From positions 1 through 64,000 of IMG/VR virus record IMGVR_UViG_3300017963_000201: a DNA stretch of 64,000 bases; one strand, written 5' to 3'. Within the stretch, counting starts at the first letter, position 1. The number at the start of each line of letters is the position of its first letter. Source of the DNA: a virus. Shown piece after piece: positions 33,659 to 42,186 of this stretch. A model generated the notes under the pieces. The model had not been told where the DNA came from. It searched no databases and worked only from the letters and a program-made list of their open reading frames with translations. Both the position numbers and the translations under genes were made by a program.

Positions 33659-35692
33659 TTGAATGGGATTATTGCCCATATTGACGCAGGCAAGACCACC
33701 GTAACCGAAAGGTTTTTGTACTATACGGGCGTGACTCATCGCATGGGAGAGGTCCACGATGGACAGGCCGTCATGGACTGGATGCCCCAGGAACAAGAAC
33801 GTGGTATTACCATTACCTCGGCGGTCACCGTGCTGCCCTGGCGCAAACATGAAATCCACCTCATCGACACACCGGGGCACGTGGATTTTACCGTTGAAGT
33901 CGAACGCAGCTTGCGAGTCCTCGACGCAGCGGTTGTGGTCTTTTGTGCCGTGGGAGGAGTCGAGCCCCAATCAGAGACAGTATGGCGACAAGCAGATCGC
34001 TACCAGATCCCCAGATTGGCCTTTATCAACAAAATGGATCGTGTCGGGGCAGACTACGAAGGTTGTGTCGAGCAAATGGTCGACAAGCTGGGCTGCGTTC
34101 CCATGCCAATCCAGATTCCCCTGGGAAAAGAAGAAAACCTCCAGGGAGTGGTCGATCTAGTCAGAATGGAGATATTGCGCTGGCATACTGAAGACCTTGG
34201 GGCCACCTTCGACCGCTCACCCCTCAATGACGACCCTGAAATTGCCGCCCTAGCCGCTCCGTGGAGAGACCGGCTGCTCGAGATTCTGGCGGATGACGAC
34301 GACCAAATCGCCGAGGCTTATCTTGCCGGAGATACCATTGCCACTGAAAAAATCATGGCCGCGGTTCGCAAGCAGTGCCTGTCCAACCGTGCGGTGCCGG
34401 TTTTGTGTGGCTCGGCCCTCAAGAACAAGGGAGTTCAACCCTTGCTCGATGCAGTCGTCGACTTTTTACCAGCGCCGGTGGAATTGCCTCCAGTCCAGGG
34501 GACCCATCCCCAGACCAAAGAACCGGTCGTCATGGAGCGTAATCGCAACGAGCCCTTTTCCGGCGTCGCGTTCAAGGTCCAACTCTGGGACGGACGCAAA
34601 CACACGTATCTACGCATCTACTCGGGCTCGCTGAGCGCCACTGACACGGTCTACAACCCGAACAAGGACGCCAATGAAAAAATAGCTCGCCTTCTGAAGC
34701 TGCACGCCGACAAGAAGTCCCGTATCCAACGGGCTGACGCAGGCGACATCGTGGGCGTCGTGGGGCTGAAAAAGGCGACAACCGGAGACACCCTGTGCAC
34801 CCGAGCCCATCCGGTCGTCTTTGGGCAAATGACGTTCATGACCCCAGTCATCTCCATGGCGGTGGAGGCCAAAACCAGCCGAGTGGAAGAAAAACTCAAA
34901 GAGGTCCTGGTAAAAATGGTCGAAGAAGACCCCACCTTTACCGTGACCCAGGATCCCGACACTGGGCAAACCATTTTGAGCGGTATGGGCGAGCTCCACC
35001 TCGAAATCATCTGTGATCGTCTGGAGCGAGAATTCCACGTTCCGGTCAATGTCGGCAAACCCCAGGTTGTCTATCGCGAGACCTTGTCACAGGCAACCGA
35101 AGCCTCGGAACGCTTCGAGAGAAAATTCGACGAGACAGCCAAGGCCAAAAACATGTTCGCTGGGATAACCCTCAAGGCCGAACCTCTAGGTCGGGGACTC
35201 GGTCTAAAGTTCACAAACACCATCGTCCGCCCCCCGGAAGCACCCCCGATTCCCGCAGACTTCATCCAGGCCGCAGAAGAAGGGGTCCGGGAGGCTGCTG
35301 GCGCCGGGCCGCAGTCAGGCTATCCCATCACCGACATAGCGGTCTCGCTCAAGGGCATCGAGTTCAAAGAGGGTGACACAACGCCCATTGCGGTTCACAT
35401 CGCCGCAGCGGGTGCTTTTCGGCGTGCCTGCGAAAAAGCCGGAACGGAGCTACTGCTTCCCATAATGGCGTTGGAAGCAGTGACGCCCGAAGATTTCACG
35501 GGGGCCGTTATTGGAGACATCAACTCACGGGGAGGCAAGGTCGAAGAGCTCGAGAAGAAAGCATCCAGGACCATCATCCGGGCCCAGGTTCCGATGACCA
35601 AGATGTTCGGCTATGCCACCAGCCTCCGTTCATTGACTGAAGGCCGGGGTACTTTTAGCATGCGGTTTCTCAAGTTTGATAGGGCGTCCTGA
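33659..35692 (+). CDS. fusA: Elongation factor G, N-terminal frameshift (start unclear)
   Basis: 677 residues covering full EF-G: G1 [14 protein letters not shown], switch [12 protein letters not shown]3 DTPGHVDF, G4 [11 protein letters not shown], then domains II-V to the C-terminal [12 protein letters not shown] drives translocation on the ribosome. The only good start is GTG 33621, which has AAAGGA six bases upstream and encodes 12 residues ([10 protein letters not shown]...) that look like a normal EF-G N-terminus, but it hits TGA at 33660-33662. The EF-G frame begins at a TTG (33659) with no proper ribosome site, in the -1 frame. So it is frameshifted (mutation, programmed event or sequence error). 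GC is far above phage genes; host origin likely. Confidence 0.9.
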   Translation: MNGIIAHIDAGKTTVTERFLYYTGVTHRMGEVHDGQAVMDWMPQEQERGITITSAVTVLPWRKHEIHLIDTPGHVDFTVEVERSLRVLDAAVVVFCAVGGVEPQSETVWRQADRYQIPRLAFINKMDRVGADYEGCVEQMVDKLGCVPMPIQIPLGKEENLQGVVDLVRMEILRWHTEDLGATFDRSPLNDDPEIAALAAPWRDRLLEILADDDDQIAEAYLAGDTIATEKIMAAVRKQCLSNRAVPVLCGSALKNKGVQPLLDAVVDFLPAPVELPPVQGTHPQTKEPVVMERNRNEPFSGVAFKVQLWDGRKHTYLRIYSGSLSATDTVYNPNKDANEKIARLLKLHADKKSRIQRADAGDIVGVVGLKKATTGDTLCTRAHPVVFGQMTFMTPVISMAVEAKTSRVEEKLKEVLVKMVEEDPTFTVTQDPDTGQTILSGMGELHLEIICDRLEREFHVPVNVGKPQVVYRETLSQATEASERFERKFDETAKAKNMFAGITLKAEPLGRGLGLKFTNTIVRPPEAPPIPADFIQAAEEGVREAAGAGPQSGYPITDIAVSLKGIEFKEGDTTPIAVHIAAAGAFRRACEKAGTELLLPIMALEAVTPEDFTGAVIGDINSRGGKVEELEKKASRTIIRAQVPMTKMFGYATSLRSLTEGRGTFSMRFLKFDRAS

Positions 35693-35698
35693 CCGGGT

Positions 35699-35890
35699 AT
35701 GAGCAACCAGCCCCCAACCAGTAGCGAATCACGGTGTTACAGGGGCCTGGTCTTGTGGCTTGTGTTGGTCGCAGCCGGAATCCTAGGCATGCTTTTGGGG
35801 TTTTGGATAGGACGTCGGGCCGATTCGTCTTACCTCGAGCTTCAGGTTGTCTCCGATCGTATAAATACCAGACAAAAACGTCAAGAGTAA
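35699..35890 (+). CDS. Small single-pass membrane protein
   Basis: 63 residues. A hydrophilic start with SSESRCYRG, then a strong transmembrane segment LVLWLVLVAAGILGMLLGFW (residues 19-38), then Arg-Arg and an acidic/basic tail. Type and function unknown. It follows EF-G by six bases and shares its GC-rich composition; the AT-rich phage-like DNA begins right after its stop. It probably came with the same host fragment. Confidence 0.5.
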   Translation: MSNQPPTSSESRCYRGLVLWLVLVAAGILGMLLGFWIGRRADSSYLELQVVSDRINTRQKRQE

Positions 35891-36366
35891 TTATTTTAAA
35901 TTCCAATCTAACAAATTTATAAATATATCTTTTAGGCTATTATTATTACTAAAACACCTAATTATATTTTTAGTTAGTTTCAAAATTCTGGCATAAAACT
36001 TGCTTAAACTAAATAAAAATCTTACCAAAGAAAACGCGGATTCATACTGTGAATAAAGGGTGAAACGAGAAAAAGCCACTGACACAAAAAATTACACATA
36101 TATCAAACAACAAATCAAAGAATGGCATATTCTTTTGTACATTTAGGATTATAAGACCGATTTTTTTGATTAAATTTAAGTTATATAAAACAATGACATA
36201 AAAACACAAACAGAAATAATTCCGTAGTTGAACAAAAAACACAGGAATTTTTAGATTAAGGTTTGTATGGAGCACCTCAATAATTAAGGCATTTTTATCG
36301 AAAAAATACAAAAAAAATCCAGGGAATAATTCTCTATATATTACATAGTTATACCCCCATGTACGA
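35891..36366. other. Gene-free AT-rich stretch
   Basis: About 475 bases of strongly AT-rich DNA between the GC-rich EF-G block and the hairpin region. I see no gene with a ribosome site, no clear promoter and no repeat. A 135-codon open frame on the minus strand here is Phe/Leu/Ile-rich, starts inside the hairpin zone and has no ribosome site, so I treat it as chance. The AT-rich nature next to structured DNA is compatible with a replication origin but that is only a possibility. Confidence 0.4.
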
Positions 36367-36387
36367 TTTAACTTGACAAAGTTTTTG

Positions 36388-36985
36388 GCTTGCGATTTGC
36401 TACCTTTCTTGCAAGAAGCCGAACAGCGATAGCTGTTTGGATCGCGCAAGCACGGACCCCGTAAGGGGTTCGTGGACCTAACATTTGCCCCTTGCCTCTT
36501 ATGTTTTTATCATGCATGTTAAAAAATATACAAGCCATTTAGAGTATGCCATTCATGGTGGGTTTTAACCCACCATTAGAAGGCATTTAAATCAATTGAG
36601 GCCGAGCAGGTTGATACTGCTCGGGTGATAATTGGTTTGAATGACTTCTCTTTCGTTTGATATTTGATTTATGATTTGCAAAACATATCTTAAAACTTAG
36701 ATTTTGTCCTTGTAAGCAGAGATCTGTCTTTTTGGTAAATCAAAATATTCAGTAATAATTAATAAGTTAATGTTCTTTCAAAGGGGATGTGAATGGAACT
36801 ATAGTCTCATTTACCCTATCGGGTATGGGTGATGGTGCTACGCACCTATCACCCACCATTCGACTCGTTCCATCCACATCCGAAACATGAGAATAGGCAG
36901 AAGCCTGCACTCGTGCTTCGCTTATGCGAAGCACTCCTTTGTTCCTGCCTAGCTACCGGCTCAGAAAAAATCCGGTATTATATTC
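36388..36985 (+). ncRNA. Candidate large structured RNA / structured leader
   Basis: Seven strong stems, several nested: (1) 36388-36394 with 36445-36451, enclosing a 6-pair hairpin 36422-36427/36432-36437; (2) 36451-36460 with 36465-36474, loop GTAA (GNRA); (3) 36546-36554 with 36579-36586, enclosing 36555-36564/36567-36576; (4) 36602-36609/36617-36624, extended by 36591-36597/36630-36636; (5) 36785-36799 with 36867-36881 (14 of 15 pairs) closing a three-way junction of 36812-36816/36821-36825 and 36827-36838/36842-36854; (6) 36894-36900/36945-36951 enclosing 36913-36921/36926-36934; (7) 36954-36959/36972-36977. Multi-branch folding of this density is typical of large phage non-coding RNAs. 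Strand is assumed plus because the genes to the right are plus. Alternatives: origin structure or long leader of the next operon. Confidence 0.45.
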
Positions 36986-36988
36986 TCT

Positions 36989-37366
36989 ATGAAAACCATC
37001 ATTGCAGGATCCAGAAATATAGAAGACTATATTTTAGTCTGTGATGCTGTGGCAGAATCTAAGTTTACTATTACTGAGGTAGTATCTGGTAGTGCTAAGG
37101 GTATTGATCAACTTGGAGAACGTTGGGCAAAAGAGAATAATATACCTATTACTAAATTTCCTGCTGATTGGGAAAAGTATGCTAAGAAAGCAGGATATAT
37201 CCGTAATCAAAAAATGGCCAAGTATGCTGATCAATTAATCCTAGTTTGGGATGGATTTTCTCGTGGATCTAGTGGTATGCTTCGCACAGCTTATTTTTTA
37301 GGTTTGAAAGTCTATGTCAAACTTGTTAGTAAAGGAGGGCCATATGCCCAGAAAAAAGAAGGTTAG
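36989..37366 (+). CDS. YspA-like SLOG-family protein (DUF2493)
   Basis: 125 residues. MKTIIAGSRNIEDYILVCDA, EVVSGSAKGIDQLGERWA, FPADWEKYAKKAGYIRNQKMA and LILVWDGFSRGSSGM match the SLOG/YspA fold (nucleotide-binding, related to DprA/YpsA), common in large phages. SLOG proteins are proposed to bind nucleotide ligands; the exact role in phage is unknown. No ribosome site precedes the ATG: an AT-rich TATTATATT lies directly upstream and hairpin 7 of the structured region ends there. Translation may be leaderless or depend on the upstream RNA. Confidence 0.75.
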   Translation: MKTIIAGSRNIEDYILVCDAVAESKFTITEVVSGSAKGIDQLGERWAKENNIPITKFPADWEKYAKKAGYIRNQKMAKYADQLILVWDGFSRGSSGMLRTAYFLGLKVYVKLVSKGGPYAQKKEG

Positions 37367-37853
37367 GAAGGAACCCCTTAGTTACGATCCAATTAATGAT
37401 TACGTCGTAGACATGGCAAATCAGCTTATCGCTAAACACCATCCCCACCTTGCAGATGCTAAAATGGCATATCTTTGGCGCAATAAACCTTTGATGGAAT
37501 CTGGACAAGCGGTATTTGCTAAAGCCAAAAAAATCACAGGAGAGATGCACGCTCTTTGTGATAAAGAATTTTTGATCGTGATTGTCTACCCTATGTGGAA
37601 TGATTTAAAAGAAGAAGAAAAGTGGGCCATATTGGATCATGAACTTACTCATTGCTTTGTAGACGAAGACGAAGAAGGCGAACGAGTATGTAAGATCCTA
37701 CCCCATGACTTTAGTGATTTTGGAGAAATTATAGTCAGACATGGTTTATACGGGAATCTAAAAGTCATTGCTGAAGCTATGAAAATAAGAAAGCTAAAGA
37801 AAGAAACAAAAGTTACAAAAGCGGCTCAAGAAGAAGCACCGGCTCTACAGTGA
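37344..37853 (+). CDS. Putative phage metallopeptidase (HExxH)
   Basis: 169 residues from ATG 37344, which has AAAGGAGGG eight bases upstream. WAILDHELTHCF near residue 94 is an HExxH zinc-protease motif, followed by acidic residues (DEDEEGERV); LKVIAEAMKIRKLKK is a basic C-terminus. The pattern AxxxH near the start (IAKHHPHLADAKMAYLWR) agrees with the family of putative phage metallopeptidases. Target unknown. It overlaps the methyltransferase by four bases and the SLOG gene by 23. Confidence 0.75.
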   Translation: MPRKKKVRKEPLSYDPINDYVVDMANQLIAKHHPHLADAKMAYLWRNKPLMESGQAVFAKAKKITGEMHALCDKEFLIVIVYPMWNDLKEEEKWAILDHELTHCFVDEDEEGERVCKILPHDFSDFGEIIVRHGLYGNLKVIAEAMKIRKLKKETKVTKAAQEEAPALQ

Positions 37854-38677
37854 AACTTGTCCTAGCAGACTGCTTCGATCTTTGTAAGCGTATCCCTTCT
37901 GGTAAGATTAATCTTGTCTATGTGGATCCCCCATTCAACACAGGTAAAAAACAAAAAGGAGGGCGTATAAAGTTTACATCCTCTAACTCTGGATCTCGAA
38001 AAGGTTATGCTGGTAGAAAATACAAAACTGAAAGCATACCTGGCCCCTCATACCAAGACATCTACAAAGATTATATTTCTTATTGGGGGCCGAGATTTTT
38101 AGAGATGGCTCGAATATTAACTTCTAACGGATCTTTGTTTATTCATATTGATTACCGCCAAGCCCCTTACGTGCGGGTATTTCTTGATCAGCATCTTTAT
38201 TTTATGAACGAAATAATTTGGGCATACGACTATGGAGCACGCACAAAAAAGAGGTGGCCAGCAAAACACGATAATATACTTTGGTACGTAAAGGATCCTG
38301 CAAATTATGTTTTTAACTATTCGAAAATTGATCGGATACCTTACTTGGCTCCCAGCCTTCAAACTCCAGAACGAAGACAATTGGGAAAAACACCGACTAC
38401 CGTTTGGTGGGGTACCATTGTCCCAACCAATTCAAAAGAACGCACAGGATACCCAACCCAAAAACCAAGATGGCTACTAGAGCGGATTTTGAAGGTGCAT
38501 ACAAAGCCCCGAGATTGGGTCTGTGACCCTTGTGCTGGTTCAGGTACCCTAGGGGCTGTAGCTAGTTCCCTAGACCGTAGGTGCCTTCTCGGGGACTCTA
38601 GCGAAGAAGCAATAGAGTGTATGCAGAAAAGACTCTCTCAGTACAGTCCCCAAATCATTAAAATAGGCAAAAAATAA
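37850..38677 (+). CDS. Site-specific DNA methyltransferase (N4-cytosine/N6-adenine, beta class)
   Basis: 275 residues. YVDPPFNTGKK near residue 25 is catalytic motif IV (DPPF) and DPCAGSGTLGAV near 220 is motif I; the order IV then I marks the beta class. KRWPAKHDNILWYVK and GYPTQKPRWLLERIL are motifs VIII-X. GTG 37850 overlaps the previous TGA (GTGA). No restriction enzyme is adjacent, so it is probably a solitary methylase protecting phage DNA from host enzymes. The target cannot be told from sequence. Confidence 0.92.
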   Translation: MKLVLADCFDLCKRIPSGKINLVYVDPPFNTGKKQKGGRIKFTSSNSGSRKGYAGRKYKTESIPGPSYQDIYKDYISYWGPRFLEMARILTSNGSLFIHIDYRQAPYVRVFLDQHLYFMNEIIWAYDYGARTKKRWPAKHDNILWYVKDPANYVFNYSKIDRIPYLAPSLQTPERRQLGKTPTTVWWGTIVPTNSKERTGYPTQKPRWLLERILKVHTKPRDWVCDPCAGSGTLGAVASSLDRRCLLGDSSEEAIECMQKRLSQYSPQIIKIGKK

Positions 38678-38681
38678 AGGA

Positions 38682-38711
38682 TTGACATCTGTAACGCAAT
38701 AGTGTTACACT
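38682..38711 (+). promoter_or_regulatory. Sigma70-type promoter with palindromic operator
   Basis: -35 TTGACA (38682-38687), 18-base spacer, -10 TACACT (38706-38711). TGTAAC (38690-38695) and GTTACA (38704-38709) form a perfect 6+6 inverted repeat between and over the boxes. AGGAGG (38718-38723) precedes the ATG of the next gene. A repressor binding here would shut the downstream operon. Confidence 0.7.
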
Positions 38712-38728
38712 CGCATTAGGAGGACGGT

Positions 38729-38935
38729 ATGCTACACAACACTTCAATAAGGCTATCGAAGCAAGAAAAAAAATGGCTTGCTTCGTTTGGGAGACCAGTT
38801 GGGGAGCAAATCAGGATACACAATAGGCTTGTGCGAAAGTTGTATGCCCTGGCCGAAAAAAACAAGACGATTACCTTAGCAGAAGCTCTATCAATATTAG
38901 ATAGCGATCCACTTGAGGAGTCTGATGCAGAATAA
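38729..38935 (+). CDS. Small ribbon-helix-helix-like regulator
   Basis: 68 residues. NTSIRLSKQEKKWLASFG and RPVGEQIRIHNRLVRKLYAL resemble the strand-helix-helix plan of ribbon-helix-helix regulators (SIRL strand, then E-W-L helix, then xIR helix). It is the first gene after an operator-containing promoter, the normal place for an autorepressor. Its last bases overlap the next gene start by 11. Similarity is weak and by eye. Confidence 0.5.
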   Translation: MLHNTSIRLSKQEKKWLASFGRPVGEQIRIHNRLVRKLYALAEKNKTITLAEALSILDSDPLEESDAE

Positions 38936-39899
38936 GTACGAAATTATCCGAGAGCTGTTCAAAGAATATAGCTTGCTAAACTACCCACTAGCAAGCTACG
39001 ACGAGTTTATTCAACGAATAATGCCCGAAAGGTGCTTCAAGCTACTCTACGCGGCGACTCAAAAAATGGGCTACAGCCAAGCTGATTTTGTCGCAATGCC
39101 CCAACTAATGTACACGGTTTGGGTAACTGAAAAAACAGGTCGTCCTGTTTTTGAAGTCCGTCCCGATATTATGGAAGCCTTACGGGATACGGACATTCCA
39201 GACTTTCCTTTGGAAGATCTAAAACTACCATTCGAAGGAATAATATTAAAGATCGATCAAGACACTTTTCATGGGCCTGCAGCTAACACGGGAGTTTTGT
39301 ACGTAACCCAAGTAGACTCTGATCGCTTTCGTGTCGTCTTTGATATTAACGACGAAGATACACATTTTATGAACCTTACCACAGATGGGTGCCATACTCT
39401 TAAACAATCAATTGAGAAATCGACACAGGCCACAAAAGAGATCCCCGAGCATATTCTTAAGCAATACGAAGAGTCACGAATCTACTTTGATTACTATGAC
39501 TCTGATGTTTTTCGCTTTGTAATTAATCTTGTTTTGTACATTACAAGTCCAGATAGCGATGTGAAGCAAGACAAAACCAAGATACATGCTTTACATCAAA
39601 AGTTACAAGCGACAAAAAAGAAAAACAAAAGAGAAATTATTCTAAAGCAACTTAGAAAAGCTAAAGACCACAAAAGATATATCGTAGGTGCAAATACTAA
39701 ACTTACGAAAGAGTACAAGGCATCGCTGACTGATGCCGGAAAAAAGTGGGCACTCACTCACAGATTCAAAGTACGGGGACACTTCAGAAAGCAAGCCTGT
39801 GGTAAAGGTTATCAAGACCACAAGCGCATTTGGGTTTCTCCGTATTGGAAAGGTCCTACCTACGCAGAAATGCTAGGTATGAATTACGTGGTAACATGA
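38925..39899 (+). CDS. AcrVA2-like anti-CRISPR candidate / unknown protein
   Basis: 324 residues from ATG 38925, with GAGGAG four bases upstream. The C-terminal part RFKVRGHFRKQACGKG followed by HKRIWVSPYWKGP resembles the end of the anti-CRISPR AcrVA2 family (VRGH-W-x-G-x-G then R-x-W-x-P), and the middle (PFEGIILKID, then FDINDEDTHFMNL and TLKQSIEKS) has the same order of elements as I recall for AcrVA2. AcrVA2 lowers Cas12a by acting on its mRNA during translation. The match is from memory of the family and needs a profile search. The gene lies directly behind a small predicted regulator, an arrangement like acr-aca operons. Confidence 0.45.
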   Translation: MQNKYEIIRELFKEYSLLNYPLASYDEFIQRIMPERCFKLLYAATQKMGYSQADFVAMPQLMYTVWVTEKTGRPVFEVRPDIMEALRDTDIPDFPLEDLKLPFEGIILKIDQDTFHGPAANTGVLYVTQVDSDRFRVVFDINDEDTHFMNLTTDGCHTLKQSIEKSTQATKEIPEHILKQYEESRIYFDYYDSDVFRFVINLVLYITSPDSDVKQDKTKIHALHQKLQATKKKNKREIILKQLRKAKDHKRYIVGANTKLTKEYKASLTDAGKKWALTHRFKVRGHFRKQACGKGYQDHKRIWVSPYWKGPTYAEMLGMNYVVT

Positions 39900-40219
39900 C
39901 AGATAGAAAAAAAGGCATCGAAAATATTTTAATCTTCCTAACAAACAGCGTACCTAAAAAGTATAAAAAGTATATCGGGATTAGCATAGAACCCGCACAG
40001 TTAATAACGGATATTATAACTATTGGATCCGAGTTTGCCATACAAATGATCTATGTTTTGCATCGTATGAGTGCTTCTAATACTGCAGCATCCCAAGAGT
40101 TTTTCAATATGCTAATCGTAAAATTAATCTATCGAGCAAACGAAGAAGGTTTTCTAGCAGAAAAACTAAAAAAACAGCTAGAAGGTTGGATCATACCCGA
40201 AAACGCTTTACTTAACTAG
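39896..40219 (+). CDS. Hypothetical small helical protein
   Basis: 107 residues from ATG 39896, overlapping the previous TGA as ATGA. Unrecognised. Mostly helical with hydrophobic stretches (IITIGSEFAIQMIYVL, FFNMLIVKLIYRA) not long enough to be clear membrane segments. Coupled translation suggests it works with the AcrVA2-like protein, or is simply a third gene of the operon. Confidence 0.5.
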   Translation: MTDRKKGIENILIFLTNSVPKKYKKYIGISIEPAQLITDIITIGSEFAIQMIYVLHRMSASNTAASQEFFNMLIVKLIYRANEEGFLAEKLKKQLEGWIIPENALLN

Positions 40220-40238
40220 GAATCAAATAGGAATCAAA

Positions 40239-42113
40239 ATGGATATCGAAAAATTAGCTAAGAAACTAAAGAAAGCCCAAGACGCTTATTACAATAAGTC
40301 ACCGATACTAACCGATTCTGAATACGACAGACTTTATCTGACTTTGAAAGAATGGGATCCAAATCATCCCGTCCTAAAGAACGTAGGGGCTCCACCAAGT
40401 AACCATTTAAAAAAAGTCAAACACACTATCCCAATGGGTAGCCTGAATAACGTATTTACCACGGAGGAGTTTCTATCTTGGGCAAGAAAAACCAAAGCCG
40501 AGTTTTTTGTCATCCAGGAAAAACTAGATGGGATTTCTATCGAGTTAGAATATAAAAATGGGTGTCTCTTGCAAGCATCTACTCGTGGTGATGGTCGGGT
40601 AGGCGAAGACATTACGTTTAATGTCCGGAAAATGAAAAACGTTGTGCATCGGTTCAAAAAACCGTTCACGGGTACTTTACGCGGAGAAATTATTTGTCGC
40701 AATTACGAATTCAATGAATACTTAGCAGAGAATTATGCTAATCCTCGCAATGCAGCATCCGGTATCTCAAGAAGAAAAGATGGTTGGTATTCAGAACATC
40801 TTACCATTCTTTATTTTGATGTCTTCTCAGAGTTAGTACCACCCGTTAAAGAATCCCAAAAATTGTATTTTATCGAAGATACTCTAAATCTTTCTACAGT
40901 ACCTTCTAAAATAGTCCGGATAGACAATGCGGTCGAGTGGTATAATTGGTATTTAGATACTGGAAGAGCGGGCCTCAATTATATGATCGATGGCCTAGTT
41001 ATCAAAGTTAATAGACTGTCCATCCAAGAAAGTTTAGGTACAGTAAATAATCGACCAAAAGGTCAGATAGCTTGGAAGTTCCCTGCAGCGGTAAAGACTA
41101 CGGACGTTACCGAGATTCGTTGGGAGGTAGGCAGAACGGGGCGTATAACGCCTGTGGCGCATTTAGAGCCCATAGAGGTAGGTGGGGTTACCATCTCAAA
41201 AGCAACGCTCCACAACGTATCTAACGCCATAAATCTTGGGGTAGTAGAAAAATGCACTGTGATAGTTAGTCGAGCAGGGGATGTTATTCCTCAGATAGAC
41301 AGAGTTGTCACAAAAGTGGGCGACTATGTTTTAGACGTTCCACTGCATTGTCCTGTTTGTGGTGCCAAGACTAAATTTGAAGGTGAGTTTTTGATCTGCC
41401 ATAATAATGCATGCCCAGCTCGGCATAAAGGCGACATTGACAAATGGATCGAAATTACGCAGATCGATCTGGCCGGAAAGAGCTTTATTGAAGATGTTTA
41501 TCGATCACAACTAGTAAAGGACCCATCTGATCTCTATACTTTGACAGTCCATGATCTATTAAAGATCCCGGGGTACAAAAAAACTAAGGCAAGTAAAATC
41601 TTAAAAAATATCCAGGACAAAAAAATACTCAGGTTAGAAGTGTTCATGGCAGGGCTAAATATCCCCAACGCTTCTTTATCTACGTTCCAAGAGCTTGTAG
41701 AAAATGGCTTTGACACCTTAGAAAAAATAAGAAAAGCCACGGTAAAAAAATTGTCTAGGGTACATTCCATTGGGGAAATCACAGCCGAGAGTATTGCTGT
41801 GGGTATCGAAAATAAAGATGCAATCATTGATAAGTTATTAAAGAATGGGGTTATTATAGAAGAGTGCAAACAAGGGGAGCTTAGTGGGATGTCCTTTTGT
41901 TTTACCGGATCACTTTCTGAGATGAAAAGAGGTGACGCACAAAACTTAGTCAAAGAAAAAGGTGGAATAGTAAAAAGCGGGGTATCAAAAGGGCTAACAT
42001 ACTTAGTCCAAGCTTTCCCTGATTCGCAATCAAGCAAAAGTCAAAAAGCTAAAAAATACGGAACCAAGATTATTAACGAGCATGAATTTTACAAAATAGT
42101 GGGTTTGCTGTAA
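40239..42113 (+). CDS. ligA: NAD+-dependent DNA ligase
   Basis: 624 residues, close to bacterial LigA (about 670). Seals nicks using NAD+. ILTDSEYDRLY is the NAD-binding Ia-type motif, QEKLDGISIEL the adenylation motif with active Lys, RNAASGISRRKDG a nucleotide-binding region, KFPA and WEVGRTG motifs later, CPVC...CHNNACP the zinc finger near 400, helix-hairpin-helix repeats and a BRCT domain with FCFTGSLSEMKRG at the end. All parts are present. AT-rich like its neighbours. Confidence 0.97.
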   Translation: MDIEKLAKKLKKAQDAYYNKSPILTDSEYDRLYLTLKEWDPNHPVLKNVGAPPSNHLKKVKHTIPMGSLNNVFTTEEFLSWARKTKAEFFVIQEKLDGISIELEYKNGCLLQASTRGDGRVGEDITFNVRKMKNVVHRFKKPFTGTLRGEIICRNYEFNEYLAENYANPRNAASGISRRKDGWYSEHLTILYFDVFSELVPPVKESQKLYFIEDTLNLSTVPSKIVRIDNAVEWYNWYLDTGRAGLNYMIDGLVIKVNRLSIQESLGTVNNRPKGQIAWKFPAAVKTTDVTEIRWEVGRTGRITPVAHLEPIEVGGVTISKATLHNVSNAINLGVVEKCTVIVSRAGDVIPQIDRVVTKVGDYVLDVPLHCPVCGAKTKFEGEFLICHNNACPARHKGDIDKWIEITQIDLAGKSFIEDVYRSQLVKDPSDLYTLTVHDLLKIPGYKKTKASKILKNIQDKKILRLEVFMAGLNIPNASLSTFQELVENGFDTLEKIRKATVKKLSRVHSIGEITAESIAVGIENKDAIIDKLLKNGVIIEECKQGELSGMSFCFTGSLSEMKRGDAQNLVKEKGGIVKSGVSKGLTYLVQAFPDSQSSKSQKAKKYGTKIINEHEFYKIVGLL

Positions 42114-42186
42114 ATTCGTTTTGCTATTTTTTCAAGTTAATATAGATACATAGTAACAAACTGAAAACTAATTTTGGAGAAATCTC

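Noticed and set aside
32187-33662. Long plus-strand frame of 491 codons opposite tnpB
   Set aside because: It is the shadow of tnpB; it shows no motif, while the minus frame has all TnpB motifs. Only its last 13 codons (after GTG 33621) look real, as the split EF-G start.
34610-35058. Two minus-strand frames of about 140 codons in EF-G
   Set aside because: Shadows in GC-rich coding DNA; no recognised motifs.
36042-36449. Open frame of 135 codons on the minus strand in the gap
   Set aside because: Phe/Leu/Ile-rich, begins inside the hairpin region, no ribosome site, no domain; AT-rich DNA gives such frames by chance.
36829-37044. Plus-strand frame of 71 codons
   Set aside because: Runs through hairpins E-F and into the SLOG gene in another frame; no ribosome site.
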